Positions 46,101 to 58,374 of a stretch of DNA of 64,000 nucleotides are shown piece after piece (positions within the stretch are counted from its first letter, which is position 1; each line of letters opens with the position of its first letter). The stretch lies in contig JAALGY010000033.1 of the NCBI GenBank assembly GCA_032358165.1, positions 3,100,001 to 3,164,000 on the forward strand. The letters are read 5' to 3'. Made by a program: the position numbers and the translations under genes. The notes under the pieces were generated by a model, which saw only the letters and a list, made by a program, of their open reading frames with translations, did not search any database and was not told the DNA's origin. Source of the stretch: Diplosphaera chodatii. Taxonomy: Eukaryota; Chlorophyta; Trebouxiophyceae; Prasiolales; Stichococcaceae.

Positions 46101-49100
46101 GCACTCTGACGAGCACCCCGGAAGCGATATGCCACGGCCGCAACAGCTGCCGCCCCTGCTGCGGCAACGGGCCGCGCTCAGGCCACCAGCTGCTGACAGC
46201 ACCGCAGATGCCGACGCGCTGCGTGCTGCACGGCTGCAGGTGTCAGCACAGGCCCGCCAGCTCACCAAGCAGGTGCGCCATGGGCTTTCACATGACCTTC
46301 GCAACTACACTGCCAGATTGATCGCGCTAACAATTCATTGTGATGGTTGTCAACCCTTGCACCCGCCTGGCATCCGCTGAAATGCACAGCATGCAATGCT
46401 GTGACAGGCACGTAGCATCAACTAGCTCAAATGGGGTCTTCATTGGGCAAGATGCTGACGGCATGCACTTCATGCAGGGGGAGGAACTGGAGCGGCTGCA
46501 GGCCCAGGCCTCACATGCGCACGCAGCGGCGCGGGCTGCCCGCCAGCAGGCGCTGGACGCGCAGGGTGCGGCAACCGCAGCCAGGGAGGCGGCCAAGCGT
46601 GCTGGCGCAGAGCAGCAGCAGGCGCAGGCCGAGCTGGCTGAGCTCAGGTGCAGAACATGAATGATACGGATGTGACCCATGACCCAAGGGCCCAGGCGAT
46701 GGGGTCCTCGTGAGCGCCACCCCGCATGAAGTGTGATTGTGTCATCAAGCAGTAGCCGGACCGATGCACCAAGCGCTATGTCTGGAGAATGCATACTGGT
46801 GCTGCATGTGCAGAGCGCAGCATGAGGACGAGCGAGCTGAGGCACGTGCCGCCGCTGACAGCGTTGCAGCTGCCAAGGAGGAGGCCGCCTCTGCAACGCG
46901 GGAGCTGGAGGAGCGGGTGGCTGCGGATCTTGCGGGAGGCGCGGAGGTGGTGCAGCTGCAGGCGAAGCTCAAGGTATTTACTGAACATAGTACAGAGTTC
47001 TGGGTCAGCAGGATGCATGCATAAGAGAGCACCTTGCCACTGGCTTCTGTGATGCACAGCTGCAGTCCTGCAAGCTGCCCAACGAACGCGGGGACCCAGC
47101 ATGATGGTGTGGCGGTTCAATTGCCCTACAGTCAAGTGCCCACAAGTCACCTGCACTGCGCTGGTGTGAACAGGATGCAGATACCCAGCTGCGGGCGGCC
47201 CGGCTGCGTGAGGCGGAGCAGGAGGCGCAGCTGGAGGCAGCGCAGGACCAGGCCAAGCAGTCTGCTGAGCAGGCCGCCGCACTGCAGCAGGTGCTCGGCT
47301 GACTGGCCGATGCGAATTTTGCGTGCAGTCATGTGCATGCTGCAGTTGATGCCTGTAAGAATGTGCCAAGAAACGATGCCATGATGCTGGCAGGCCATCT
47401 GTAGCCGACAAGGGTGGCATTCATTCCGCCTGACCCGTGGCTCCACACTACTGCAGGCGTTGACCGAGGTGGGTGCCGAGCGGGACCAGCGGCAGCGGGA
47501 GCTGACGGCCAACGCGGGCCGCAGCGCTGCACTGCACCAGGACATATCGCGCCTGGAGCAGCACCTGGACGCCTGCCAGCGGTCCGTCTTCAGCTGCTAT
47601 GAGCTCAGTCAGCAATGATGATACGTCTCACATCTTCTCTATGTAGCATAAAGCAAACTTCAGACAAGGTAAAAAATGCAGCAAGTCCGACAATGTGTAT
47701 GAGCAGAACGAGAAGTATCTACGTGTCTCCATCACAGGGACGCGGCCACAGCGGAGCATCTCGCTGCTTCACTCGAAGCGCAGCTTGCTGAGCTGCACGA
47801 GCAGGCGGCGGCAGCGCAGCAGCGTGCAGAGCAAGCGGAGGCGCAGCTGGCGGAGCTGCGGTCGGCCCACGAGGCGCTGCAGCAGGAGTTTGGCCTGGTT
47901 GCCGACGACCTCACCATCATGGTCCGTGAGAACCAGGTGGGCTGCGGAACTGTTGGGAGTATCAGGTCTCTGCGATAGAATGTCGGGTGCTCGGGTTCAC
48001 ATAGCATGGCTCGAGTCCATGGCCTGACATGCCCCCCATTTGCTGCACATATGCCATATGTGGTTGCACGTGCGAGCATCCGCGGTGCACTGATGCGGGT
48101 GTGGTTTGGGACAGGCCATGGCGCGGGAGGGGTCGCAGGCGGCGGGCGAGCGGGACGAGTGGGCGGCGGAGGCGAGGGCCGCCCGCCGGGCAGCGGCAAC
48201 CGCCGAGCAGCTGGCGCGCTCCCACGCCGCCGAGCTCGCCGACGCCCGCAAGGCGTACCAGGTGAGACCAGTACATTGCCCACGCTACTGCCAAGCATGG
48301 GGCATGGCAGCAGACCTCACCTGTCTGCTGCTGAGCTTGCCACATTCTGCGCCTCGAGCACACGGATGCAAACGACGTCATCGACAGTGCAAGGCCGGCT
48401 GCCCTGGTCTGATAATCCAGCTGCCAGGCACCACTCACGAGGTCGCCCGCAGCAGCACACCACATTGTCCACACGACTGCCGCTGATCAAAAGCCGGACA
48501 ACGACAGATGCTTTGCTGTGCCCTTGCCGCAGGGCCTGGCTGGCGAGGCGCGGCGGCTGTCGACGACGATCGCAGCGCAGGAGCGGGAGGCTGCGGCCCG
48601 GGAGGGCGCCCTCACCGCAGCCGCCGAGGAGACCGCCAAGGCGCAGTCGGAGCTGGCCGAGTCGCAGCTGCACCTGCAGCAGGCCATTGCCGACGTGCAG
48701 GTGTTGCCTACACCTTGCTTGCTGGTGTATGTGTTAGAGCAGCGCTTTGTGACATATTTGGTGGATATAATAGTGCCATGCTGTCATGAGTGTAGTAAAG
48801 GTTGTAGAGGCTCATGTCGAGGCTCTGGTGCACAGGCGTACGAGCGGCAGGTGGATGAGCTGACGCGGGCGCTGACGTGCGGCGACGAGAGCCGGGTGGA
48901 CTCTGCCAAGGAGCGCGCCGCCCTGCTGCAGCAGCTGCACGGCGCCGAGCAGGTCAGTGGGCACTCACACGTACCCAACCTGCTGACACTTGCTGCTATC
49001 GCATTGTCTTTGTAACAGCTGCTGTTGGTCGCACGAAGTACTGCACGCTGTGCTCAGCTTTTAGGCTCGTCGTGTTGCAGGTGCGCTTTGAGGCGGAGCG

Positions 49101-52100
49101 GGCAAGGGAGCAGTCGCAGCAGCAGCTGGCGGCGGCGGAGGGCCGCGCCGCCGTCCTGCAGACGCGCCTCGACGACGTGCTCGCCAACAACAGCGCCCTG
49201 AAGCACAAGGTGTCGTGTCAGATGGCAGGCTCAGCATACTTTGCCTCGTCAATGATCCATCATGTGGCCTGGCTGTAATCCAGCCTTGTTGCGCTGCGTC
49301 TAGCAGACACACGAGTGTGTCCCATCGCCTTACTGGCCTTTGACACCCTGCATTGCTGCCGACAGGCTGGGCTGGAGGAGACGCGGGCCTCGCAACTGGA
49401 GGCGCTGGTGGGCAGCCTGCGGTCGGCGGCATACCGGGCAGCCGCAGACAGCCAGGCGCACGGGAGCCGCGCCGTCGGTGCTGAGTGCCGCTCGGCGCAG
49501 CTGCAGGCTGAGGTGCCCGCAGCTTTCGTGTCTGCACCTACAGACATGCCGTTGTGACGGCCCCCATACAGGAACGAAGGGTTTAACAGACACTTGGAAG
49601 CGACATGCCGTTGTCGTCTTTGCATGTTTGTGCAGCTGAGCCAACTGCAGCAGCACACTGCGGTGGCGGAGGCTGAGGTGCAGCACCTCCGCAGCACGTC
49701 ACCCGCGTTGCAGCAGCGGCCGCGGCCCACCTCTCACGCTGGCACTGTCACAGACGCTGCCGCTGATGCGGCGCACAGCTCGTCGATGGACCCTGATGGC
49801 AGCACCCCGCAGCGGCAGTCGGGCGGCAGTGCGTCTGCAGCAGCAGACCCCGGGCACCTTGCCCCCGCCAGCAGCGGCAGCAGTCCTTGTGCTCAGGTGG
49901 TGGTGTCCAGCGCAGCCCATGGCCACAGCGGATCCGACGACTGCAATCTTACAGGCCCCGCGGAGATGGTGGCTTTGAAGCAAAGGCTGCAGGAAGCGGA
50001 GAGCGAGGCAACGGCGCTGCGAGCGCAGCTGCGGCAGCTGCGCAGTGACCACGAGGCAACCTGCACGCAGCTGGAGGAGGCCCGCGGGACTGTCCGGGAG
50101 CTGCGTGAGGCTGTCAGGTATACGTGTCACATGCACCCTTGCTTGCGGCTGCCCTGCACCAGCACCCTGACTGCCAGAGCAGAGAGACACCACCATAGGC
50201 CACCTGCCAGCAGCCGAGACTCTGGTTATGTGCAATCAGGATGGCAGAGCGAGCAGCAGAAACCGCTCTCAGAGGCGGCAGTCAGGATGACGGCAGTCAA
50301 CCCAGGTGGGATTATGGCTGTATCATCTCGACCGTCTTTTTCGTGACCACCCTCAGTCGCACGTTGGGAGTTGCAGCAGCAGGGTGCAAGTCAATGAGAC
50401 CTGCAAAGCAAGCTGCTGTGCGATGATCACCGTCAATGCCCGCCATGTGCAGCTGGGAGGCCCTGGGCAAAGCAGAAGCGCAGCGGGCAGCATTGCAGGA
50501 GGCTGCAGACGCCGCACAGGCGGGTGTGTTGGCTGCCACGGCTCAGCTGGCAGACTGCCAGGCGGCGCTTGCGGAGCAGCGCAAGGTCAGACACAACAAT
50601 AGCGCCATGTGCTGTGTCATCTGGACAGTGTGTAGGAACTTTTATGGACGCGGCCAAAATGCTGCAAGTTCAGGGATTGCCTGCAACATCAGGAGGAAGT
50701 GACTATGCCTTGGGGCGCAAGCCAACGCATCGGCCAGTGATTTCTGTGCAATGTATTCTGTGTCCTGGTATGTGTATGGAGCTTCTGCTCTGAACTTGCT
50801 GCTGGGCTCGAGTGATGCATAACATGCATTAATACTTCCCGGGAGATACTGCCCGGTGGTGCTTGATAGATCAGCTGAAGGCATGTTGTTGGGGACTGCA
50901 GGATGGCCAGCGGCTGGAGCAGCTACTGGCGCGGGCGCAGCGGGCAGCGGAGGACGCGCACTGCGATGCAGCACGCGCCAATGCAGCCGCTGCAGACGCC
51001 CGCGCGCAGCTTGCCGCCCAGCCACCCGATGCCCGTCAGGCAATGCTGCTGTTTGGAGCATCACTGCTCGCATGCAGGGCTACCTGCACGTCATGTTGTC
51101 ACGTTGGCAGGCACACAATACGCATTGACATGCCAGGCTGGGCATGTAGGTGATGCCAGATCCGGCGGCTAGCAGCCAGGAGCGGCAGTCCGTGGCACAG
51201 CTGCAGGCGGCGCTTGACAGGGAGCACGCTCAGCGGAAACAGGTGGGGATGATTCTTACACAAGCATGATGCCTGGCCTGGTAATGTCTGGCGGTTCCTG
51301 GATGGCTGTGCCGACCATGACGTGCTCAGCGCATGGTCATACAGGCCACGCCGAGCCAATGCGCTGCCGCCGGAAGCTGACCACCTTATCTGTGCTCATG
51401 CTATTATCTACAGGCGGAGGCTGACTTCCGAGAGCTCGTGCAGTCGGTGGACAGCCTGCAGCTTGCCACGCAGCCGCAGCAATGTGCACATCAGCCGCAG
51501 CTGACGCACCAGCCACCAGCTCCGCCTGGGCGGTCGGGCAGCCGTGGGTCACATTCGGCGGAGGAGGCAGCCGGCAGCGACGCTGCCTCGCCGTCCGTAC
51601 CCTCATCCGACGAGCAGCAGCAGCGGCACGAGGCCCAGGCGCGGGCGGAGGCGGCTCGGCTGGCGGCGGACAACGCAGCGCTGCGGGGCCGCCTCGCAAA
51701 GACGCACCGCCTCATTGGCGCCATGCAGGTGGATGCTCTGCCGTGCCTTCTGTCTGGGACATGGCGCATGTCATACAATGCACAAACTTGCAGCCGTGGT
51801 GCAGTTGACAGCGCTCGCACGAGCCCTGTGTGTGACAGTCGTGCAATGTCTGTCTGGGAGATGGGATCCGGCATGCCTGACTACCTGTGCCTCAGGACGA
51901 GCTGGCACGAGCCCGCAGCGGCATCCTGCTGCACCGCACGGCGTCTGGGGACCAACTGGACGCCCTGCCACTGGAGCGGCATCGGCAGCAGCCCGCTACG
52001 CCACGGCAGCTGTCTCGGCGTCACAGCAGCGACGGCCGGCCTGACAGCCTGACTGGCAGTGTCCAGAGTGGGCAGGAGGGCCAGCCCTCAGATGAAGCCA

Positions 52101-52108
52101 AACAATGA
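43190..52108 (+). CDS. BLD10: BLD10/CEP135 centriole cartwheel coiled-coil protein
   Basis: Structural protein of basal bodies that links cartwheel spokes to triplet microtubules (family knowledge). About 26 exons give about 1,540 aa. They include 43190-43372, 43512-(about 43750), 44098-44176, 44328-44561, 44690-44920, 44984-45085, 45195-45428, 45570-45701, 45797-45873, 45975-46272, 46478-46647, 46814-46973, 47174-47290, 47457-47581, 47738-47936, 48115-48261, 48533-48700, 48836-48952, 49081-49209, 49366-49512, 49636-50117, 50453-50585, 50902-51039, 51180-51242, 51414-51728 and 51896-52108. The N-terminal LRRKLEALGYG followed by LVGRLVSDLIQ matches the CEP135 head. DEEIARLAARLEA and ADDLTIMVRENQ match internal conserved blocks. 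Almost everything else is Ala/Glu/Gln-rich heptad coil, with a Ser-rich spacer near 49.7-49.9 kb. The exon 2 to 3 junction is unresolved. Size lies between human CEP135 and Chlamydomonas BLD10. Confidence 0.82.
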
Positions 52109-52549
52109 CAGTAGGCATGAGCCCTCAGATCTTTACATCCTAGTTGGGTGTTTTGTCACTGCTGGACTGCAGGTGAACATGGATCTCCAGCATTTATGCA
52201 CGACTGCATGATCATGCTGTTGGGCTGCTGTTGCTTGATGTGGTTTGCGGGTGCACATTTATACGTGGTTTTGCCTGTTCCATTTGGGTCGCCGACATGA
52301 CTTTGGTGGTTTGCAATGAATGGTGCGGGGACGGACGCTCTGCAGGAATACTACGTCCGTGTTCCAACAAGATCAACTCATGGCGCAGAGCCCTCAGGCA
52401 GCTGCCCAGATGGCAGCAACGCAAGGGCAGCACGAGTCATAGCACACATGTATGTGTGTACAGGTGTCAATGGTCATGTATACATCATGTAGTGACAGGT
52501 CAGCGAGCCTAGATGTTGCAGGACCTCGGCCCAAACAACTGCTTGTGCA
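52109..52549. other. Intergenic region between convergent genes
   Basis: 3' flanks of BLD10 (+) and the FAF2-like gene (-). No gene supported. Confidence 0.35.
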
Positions 52550-55500
52550 TCAGTCATCGTCAGCAGGCTGCACGAAGAGCAGCGCCTGCGGTGAAAGCCC
52601 CAGCTCCAGTAGTGTCGCAGAGCCGTGCTCCTGCACATGCAGCCGACAGGAGGTCAGCCCAGTGCAAGCACCATGCATATGGAGCAGAAGGTGCCATGCT
52701 TAGGAGTGAGCTGTCCCATGCTGATTGTTTGTTGGTGCTGCCATAGCAGGCGGTGCTTGCACCTGGCAAGTGAACACGCGGCGCGGGAAGTTTGACGCCA
52801 GTGAGTAGCTGGCGGCTGCGTTTTCCTGCTGCGCATCTGCAAAGTCGAAGACCAGCTGCAGCGCATCTCCGGCCTGGAACCTGCACGCAGAATGACACGG
52901 TTTGGTGCCATGCTTCCCACAAGGCCCTGGAATGAGTAATCCAGACAGGTATTGCACACATGCATATCAAGCTCTGCGGCAGTCTATCTGCCTGGGCAGA
53001 CCTGACTTACAGTCGTGGCTATGATGTGGTTTCGATGACGACAAGCAGGCATGAACACCAGACTGCACAGAGGGCGTGCAACACAGGATAGTCTTGCTGC
53101 TGATTCACCTTCGCTGGAAGTTGGTACCGCTGGGCAGCCGCACACGCACAAGAGAGGTGTCAGCCGAGCCGGCAGGCGGCTCTGGCAGCGCCGCCATGCG
53201 CGCGGCTGCTTCCTGCTGCCTCCTCTGCCGGCTGGCCTCTGCATTGGCGGCCGCTGCTGCAGCAGCCTCCTGCTGGGCCCTGCATGCAGGCACACAGGGC
53301 ATCACGACGCCTGTAACAGACATTTTGATAGCAGCACGGATCCCAGCATGGTACAGCATCCTGCAATTCGATGTTGGTTGATATGTGCAGTATGCTGCGG
53401 AGCCAAAGTGACATCGGCATAATGCGGCCTGCACCACACAACTGCAGCTGACAGAGATGTCTTGTCCTTGCGAAGCCGGCTGAACTCCTCTGCATGCCCA
53501 AATGCTCGGCAGGGCTCCGTACCTGGCCTGTGCCTCCTCACGAGCCGCCTGTTCGGCGGCAGCTGCCTGGCGCTCGGCTTCTGCTGCAGCATCCGCCTCC
53601 CGCTGCCTGTCTGCCTCCAGGGAGCGCTGGAACTCTTCATCCTGTTCCTCCCGCAACCGCCGGGTGTAATCCTGCACATGCCGTGCATTGCAGTCGTTCA
53701 GCGCAGGTAGACTGCCGTGCCTTCAGATGTGGCCAGTGGTAGCAGTGCAGCGACTGTTGGGTGTCCACCACCAGCTGAAGCTGTTTCACATCGAGGCTGC
53801 AAGGTCGTTGACAGAGATCTGGCGCTCACCCGAGCACTTGCGTCGGCCCGGTCTGCAACAAACTCTGCACCATGGGTCTCTGCAGCGGCCGACAGCGCAT
53901 GGACCATCTCTGCTGGCCCCAGAGGTCCCTGTGCACATACGGAGGCAGCAACGTCTCAGCCATGAGCCGGACAGCAGTACATGCACTGAAGGTGACTGCT
54001 GTACTGCATGAGCAGCAGTGTATGCGCTGGGCAACAGTGGTAGCAACTTGCATTATGGCCAGTGCGCTGGCTCTGCTGCTGGCACTGCACCTGGATCGCC
54101 AGGACCAGCCGTGTGCGTGAGCCAGAAAAGGCCAGCAGGCCCACGAAGGGGTAGCCCGTCGCGCGCAGGCTGTTGCTGAGCTGCAATGCAGTCACCGTGG
54201 AGCGGAGTGAGGCCAGATTGCAGGAGCAGGACAGCATGGAAACATTGTGCAGGATGTCCCTCTGCAGTGCACGGAGTGTCAAGGCACGCCACCCAGCTCA
54301 CCCTGTATGCATCTGTGTACCGGATGTCGCCACCCCACGCTACAAAGTTCTCGTTTACATAGTCCACCACCTGCATGCCCGACGGTGCCAGAATTGTCCG
54401 AGTGCAGTCAGCCTGTAGCATCCCTGTGAGACGAGCTGCATGAAGCCAGATGGGTCCGCTTTCAGTCTGTCACCATGTATGGTCCTTACACCTCACGCCC
54501 CACCTCGGGTGCTGAGAGCGTCTCACGGCAAAACTTCGGGGTGTCATCATGGCCCGCCGCATGCAGATAAACCATGAGAAACTTGTACTGTCGGGCAGCT
54601 GCTGCTGTGGCATCCTGTCACATGGAGGAGCAGTGGGTTGGGCGACGAAATCGGTACATGCAGATGCAGTGGACAAGAGCAAACATTGACAAACGCTTGC
54701 GATCTCGCTTGGACATATTGACGCTTTCAGAGACTACAGTCGGTAAAACCAACCTGCCACCCGCTTTCTACCCAGTCGGGGTGCACAATGCCATACTCAG
54801 CGGCAAACGCACGCCTGAAGTTTGATGCGGCTGTGCGTGGGTCAACTTCGGCCTCGGCCTGCGACAACGCCCGCGCTGCACCTGATGTCAACCAGGGTAA
54901 ACAGTGATGCGCTGGCCTCCAATATCATGCTGCCAGTAGCTTCCCGCCGCATCAACGCCTTTACTTCAGTGGCAGGCACAGCCACGGTGGTCAAGGCAGA
55001 ATGCCGGAATGTCCCCAGGGCGCTGCAGCTGACATGCCCTGGTCTCACCCTGCAGGCGGCGCAGCATCGGCGGCGGCAGGGTGCGGTGCGCAATGAAGCC
55101 AAGCAGGGAGACGCCCACGTTCAGCACGCCCAGCGCCAGCTGAAGGGAGCCGCGGACCACATTCGCTGGCATCACCAGCAGCTGCGTGAAGCATGAAGAT
55201 GACACCAGGGTCAGCTGGGAATGCAGCAGGATGCCCTGCTGCGCACTTTCAGGCGGGCCATCGCGCAGCGTGCATGTGCGTCTTGCGTGCGAACTGCAGT
55301 GATTGCAACATCTGCTGTGTTACTGACATCAAGCTGTATGCCAGCCACCTGCTGCAGAAGGCCGTGTCGGCGGGCGACTGGCCCATTGCGCTGACCAGCA
55401 GCTGCATGCGCTGCAGGGGCTACCGGCCGCGGCGGCAGATTGCTCACGAAGGGTTGCTGCGCTGGCTGCGGCGCAGCTTGCTCTGTGCAGGCAGGTCAGG

Positions 55501-55792
55501 GTCATCACCGGCGCAAGATGCGAGTCACAGCATGCAAAATGGGCCGGTCAAACGCGGTGTGAAACACTCGACCAGTTTTCGTGACAGTATCGTGGTCCCA
55601 GGTGGCACCCTGCTGCTCACCATAGAACAAGGTGACTGCACGCTCAAAACCGCCTGCGGCCTGCAAAAAGAACTGTGCTTGTTCCGGCGGGCAGTTTGTG
55701 ACCGCCACGAAGCGTGCGACGCTGTCACTCTCGTCATCCGGACCGTGATCGTTTGCTGCGTCCGTCGGAAAGGACTCTGCGCTTCCCGACAT
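52550..55792 (-). CDS. FAF2: FAF2/UBXD8-type UBA-UAS-UBX protein
   Basis: Adaptor that recruits the p97/CDC48 ATPase to ER membranes or lipid droplets in protein quality control. Reading minus, exon 1 (55792-55609) gives a UBA domain (VARFVAVTNCPPEQAQFFLQ, then GGFERAVTLFYGE). A Pro-rich linker follows. Exon 55181-55049 encodes a long hydrophobic hairpin (LQLALGVLNVGVSLLGFI), the membrane-insertion signature of UBXD8. Next come the UAS thioredoxin-like domain (FLMVYLHAAGHDDTPKFCRE, VVDYVNENFVAWGGDIRYTD, TGYPFVGLLAFSG) and a charged coil (RRLREEQDEEFQRSLEADRQ). A C-terminal UBX domain ends the protein (VRVRLPSGTNFQRRF, SYSLASNFPRRVFTC, LGLSPQALLFVQPADDD). Domain order and length match FAF2. 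One UAS exon junction near 54750 is uncertain. Confidence 0.88.
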
Positions 55793-56109
55793 GATCAGTC
55801 AGGCGAGACCTTCACATTCATGGAAAGTTTGTCCAACAAGTGGCAACGGTCTGCGATGGCTAGTGAGGGATTTGATGACGGTACTCAGTTGACAGGGCTG
55901 AGCATGTGCCGCGAACCATGAATGCGGGAACAAGCAAGAGCACTGAATGCCGAGAGTGTGCTTCCTGGCTGCTTCCACTTCAGGCGCTGCCGCTAGCTAA
56001 GTGATGGGTACGTGAAAGTACGCCTCAGACAGGCCAGTGTCGCTGGTTTGCCACTACAGTAGCCAACAACAGTATCGATTTGCTCTCTACCGGCGATCTG
56101 AACACGTCA
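55793..56109. other. Intergenic region between tandem minus-strand genes
   Basis: About 320 bases holding the FAF2-like promoter and the UBC9 3' end. No other feature. Confidence 0.35.
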
Positions 56110-57231
56110 TCACATGACGTTGGTGCGATACCGCTGCGCCTGCTGCCGCACCCGTTGCCTGTAGGTGGCATTGTTTCTCTTGTAGATATTATATGCCGCC
56201 TCCTGCAGATGCAGCGTTCACATTCATGCAATCGATAGGTAAGATGTGCAAATACTGTGAGAGTCAGTCGACGTGTTTGAAGTCGGTCGCCGGACCTGCG
56301 CTGGGTCGGCTGCGTTGGGGTTCTCCATCAAATCTTGGATGCCAACCAAGATCTGTACAATCAGGAGAGTCGCGTCAGACTTGCCGCATAGGGCATCGCA
56401 CAGCCCGCGGGCATCAGCGAGAGCACATCGCTGACTGTGCAAAGGTGCGGGCAGAGACACCAAGCGCCACGGCCTGGCTGCGCACCTGCTTGATTGTGAT
56501 GGACGGCTTCCAGCCTGCCTCGTCATTGACGATAGACAGGCACACCTTGCCGCTGGGGTATATGTTCTGCAGCAAATCCATCCGGACCAGTCAAGCTTGC
56601 ACTCGTGCTTGCACTGTAGCCTGGCAGCTGACAGCTTGAATGCTTGCTATGTGCTCATTGTGCAGGCATGTGTGCAGGTGGTGGTGTCCACGTACTGGGT
56701 GAAAGAATCCCTCCGGCATGCTGCAGTCCAGAGACAACTGTCATCAATATTGTGCAGCATCTTGCGGACTGCCATCATGCAGGGGCATGGGGTCGCTTTC
56801 GAAACGTATGATGCAGTACTCACTGGCATTCCGGCGACTTTGACGGATAGTTCGCCGAGAATCTGATGGTGACCGGGTAGGTGCCGCCCTCCCAGTCTGT
56901 GCCCTTCTTGCCAGGGAACGAGCAGTTCCATGTCATGAAGTCCGTGGAGCCTGCGGTACGGCAAGATGATGTCACAGCAGATTGTTGCCGCAGCGCATAG
57001 AATGAGCGCGAGCACATGCCCAGGGAGAGGGGTCCTGCTGCAGCAGTGGGTTTGCACCATCTGGAAGCGTCTGCGGCCGAGCCACGAAACCAAATGGGTG
57101 GTCTGCATGCAAAGGGAACCAAACGTTAGCATTTGCTCAGAAGAGCCAGCTGACTGCTAGCCAGAAGTATAATGCACACTTCAGGTTGGTCACCTTTGCG
57201 CCAGTTTTTGCGCTCTTGCGCCAACCGGGCC
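56110..57231 (-). CDS. UBC9: SUMO-conjugating enzyme E2 (UBC9), first exon not found
   Basis: Accepts SUMO from the E1 and passes it to lysines of nuclear proteins. Seven exons join in phase: 57231-57194, 57102-57058, 56950-56824, 56720-56696, 56566-56486, 56352-56296 and 56202-56110. The chain begins [20 protein letters not shown] and continues [19 protein letters not shown], then [10 protein letters not shown] and EGFFHPNIYPSG. The catalytic Cys lies in [32 protein letters not shown] and a C-terminal basic helix ending RYRTNVM follow. [11 protein letters not shown] and QILVGIQDL identify UBC9 rather than a ubiquitin E2. The usual FPPGFFHP is MPEGFFHP here, spread over a 25-nt micro-exon. 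The ATG must lie in a short exon upstream of 57231. Confidence 0.93.
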
Positions 57232-58374
57232 CTGCATGAGTAGGCAGTGGAACAACATTTGGTCTCATCAGTACATGTCCTCCAATGCAAGCGACCAGGC
57301 TGATGTGCCGGCATCCAATGCCTCTGACAAGTGTCTCACTTTGCGACACCGGAAGCTGCCATCGCGTCTGCAAGCGCTATCAGAGAATCTGTTTCCAGTC
57401 TGAGATGGCTGGTGAGAAGCCCGATGGCAGGCTGGCACCGAGTATGAGGGGCTGCTTGCACTTGGACGCCGAGGTAGCTAGCCTTGAATAACAGAATCAC
57501 GCACGGTTGGCAAGAGTCAGCTGCAGCTGCTTATTGCATGTATGCCCGTGTGCTAACAGCTGCAAATTGCGCGAGTATGGAGTTGTGCATGCGTGCATTT
57601 GACTAGGCTGTGATTTGCATGCTGCGATCTTGTCCAGCTCACCTTGCATCTCCTCAACGACATGCTCACACGCTTGCCAGGTAGTGCTGCGCGCAGTTGC
57701 ACAGCTTTCTGCCATCTCGATCACAGGCGTTTGAAGCACTCGATGTGCATTGACCGTGCCGCCTGCGTGACCCGCTGCCGAGCGACCTTCTGGTAACAGC
57801 AGGATCATAACATGTAAGTCCGGCATCGTAGCGCCGTCGGCAAAGGCCTGCAGCGATCAAGATGTAGACCGCCCTGCATGCAGCAGCAACTGACATGCAA
57901 CATGTGCCCGCGCTGCTGGCAACATGCCTCTGGCTTGCAGCATCTGTCAGCGCTGGACCCGCAGCGGCAAACTACAGCGTCTACCACACAAAGTAATCAT
58001 GCAGCCTCTACTCACGAGCTCATCTGCTCAGCGTGTAGTCACGTATGCTGTGCTGAACTGTGTTGGCGTTCAGTATGCGGGCGGAAGATGGTCCTTCCAA
58101 CCTAGCCTGACCGTCCTCAGTACATAGTGCAATGTATTGTGCACTGCATCGCAGGGATGGCATCTTCCAGACTGTCCACGATGTCGTGGGCACCCAGCAG
58201 CAGCCGAAGTCCCTTGCGGTGGGAATCCTCGCGCTTATCGTTGGGCGGTACACATTCCTTGCTTGACCGCATGTGTGCGATCCGCAGATGCTGATACAGC
58301 CACATGCAGGTACATATGTTGCACAGCCCACTGCAGATCACGACGGAAACAAGGGCTGATGGCAACTACAGCAG
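57232..58374. other. 5' region between divergent UBC9 and carboxypeptidase genes
   Basis: Should contain the first exon of UBC9 (-), the first exons of the carboxypeptidase (+) and both promoters. I could not assemble these exons. One minus-strand stretch near 58150-58260 (RKGLRLLLGAHDIVDSLED) reads like protein but joins to nothing and faces the wrong way for its neighbour. Confidence 0.35.

Noticed and set aside
52340..52503. Possible extra 3' exon of BLD10
   Set aside because: The preceding exon ends in a clear stop at 52108 after a Ser-rich tail; nothing downstream joins in phase.
58150..58260. Minus-strand exon-like stretch RKGLRLLLGAHDIVDSLED
   Set aside because: It reads well but no upstream or downstream exon joins it, and it would have to overlap the first carboxypeptidase exons on the other strand.
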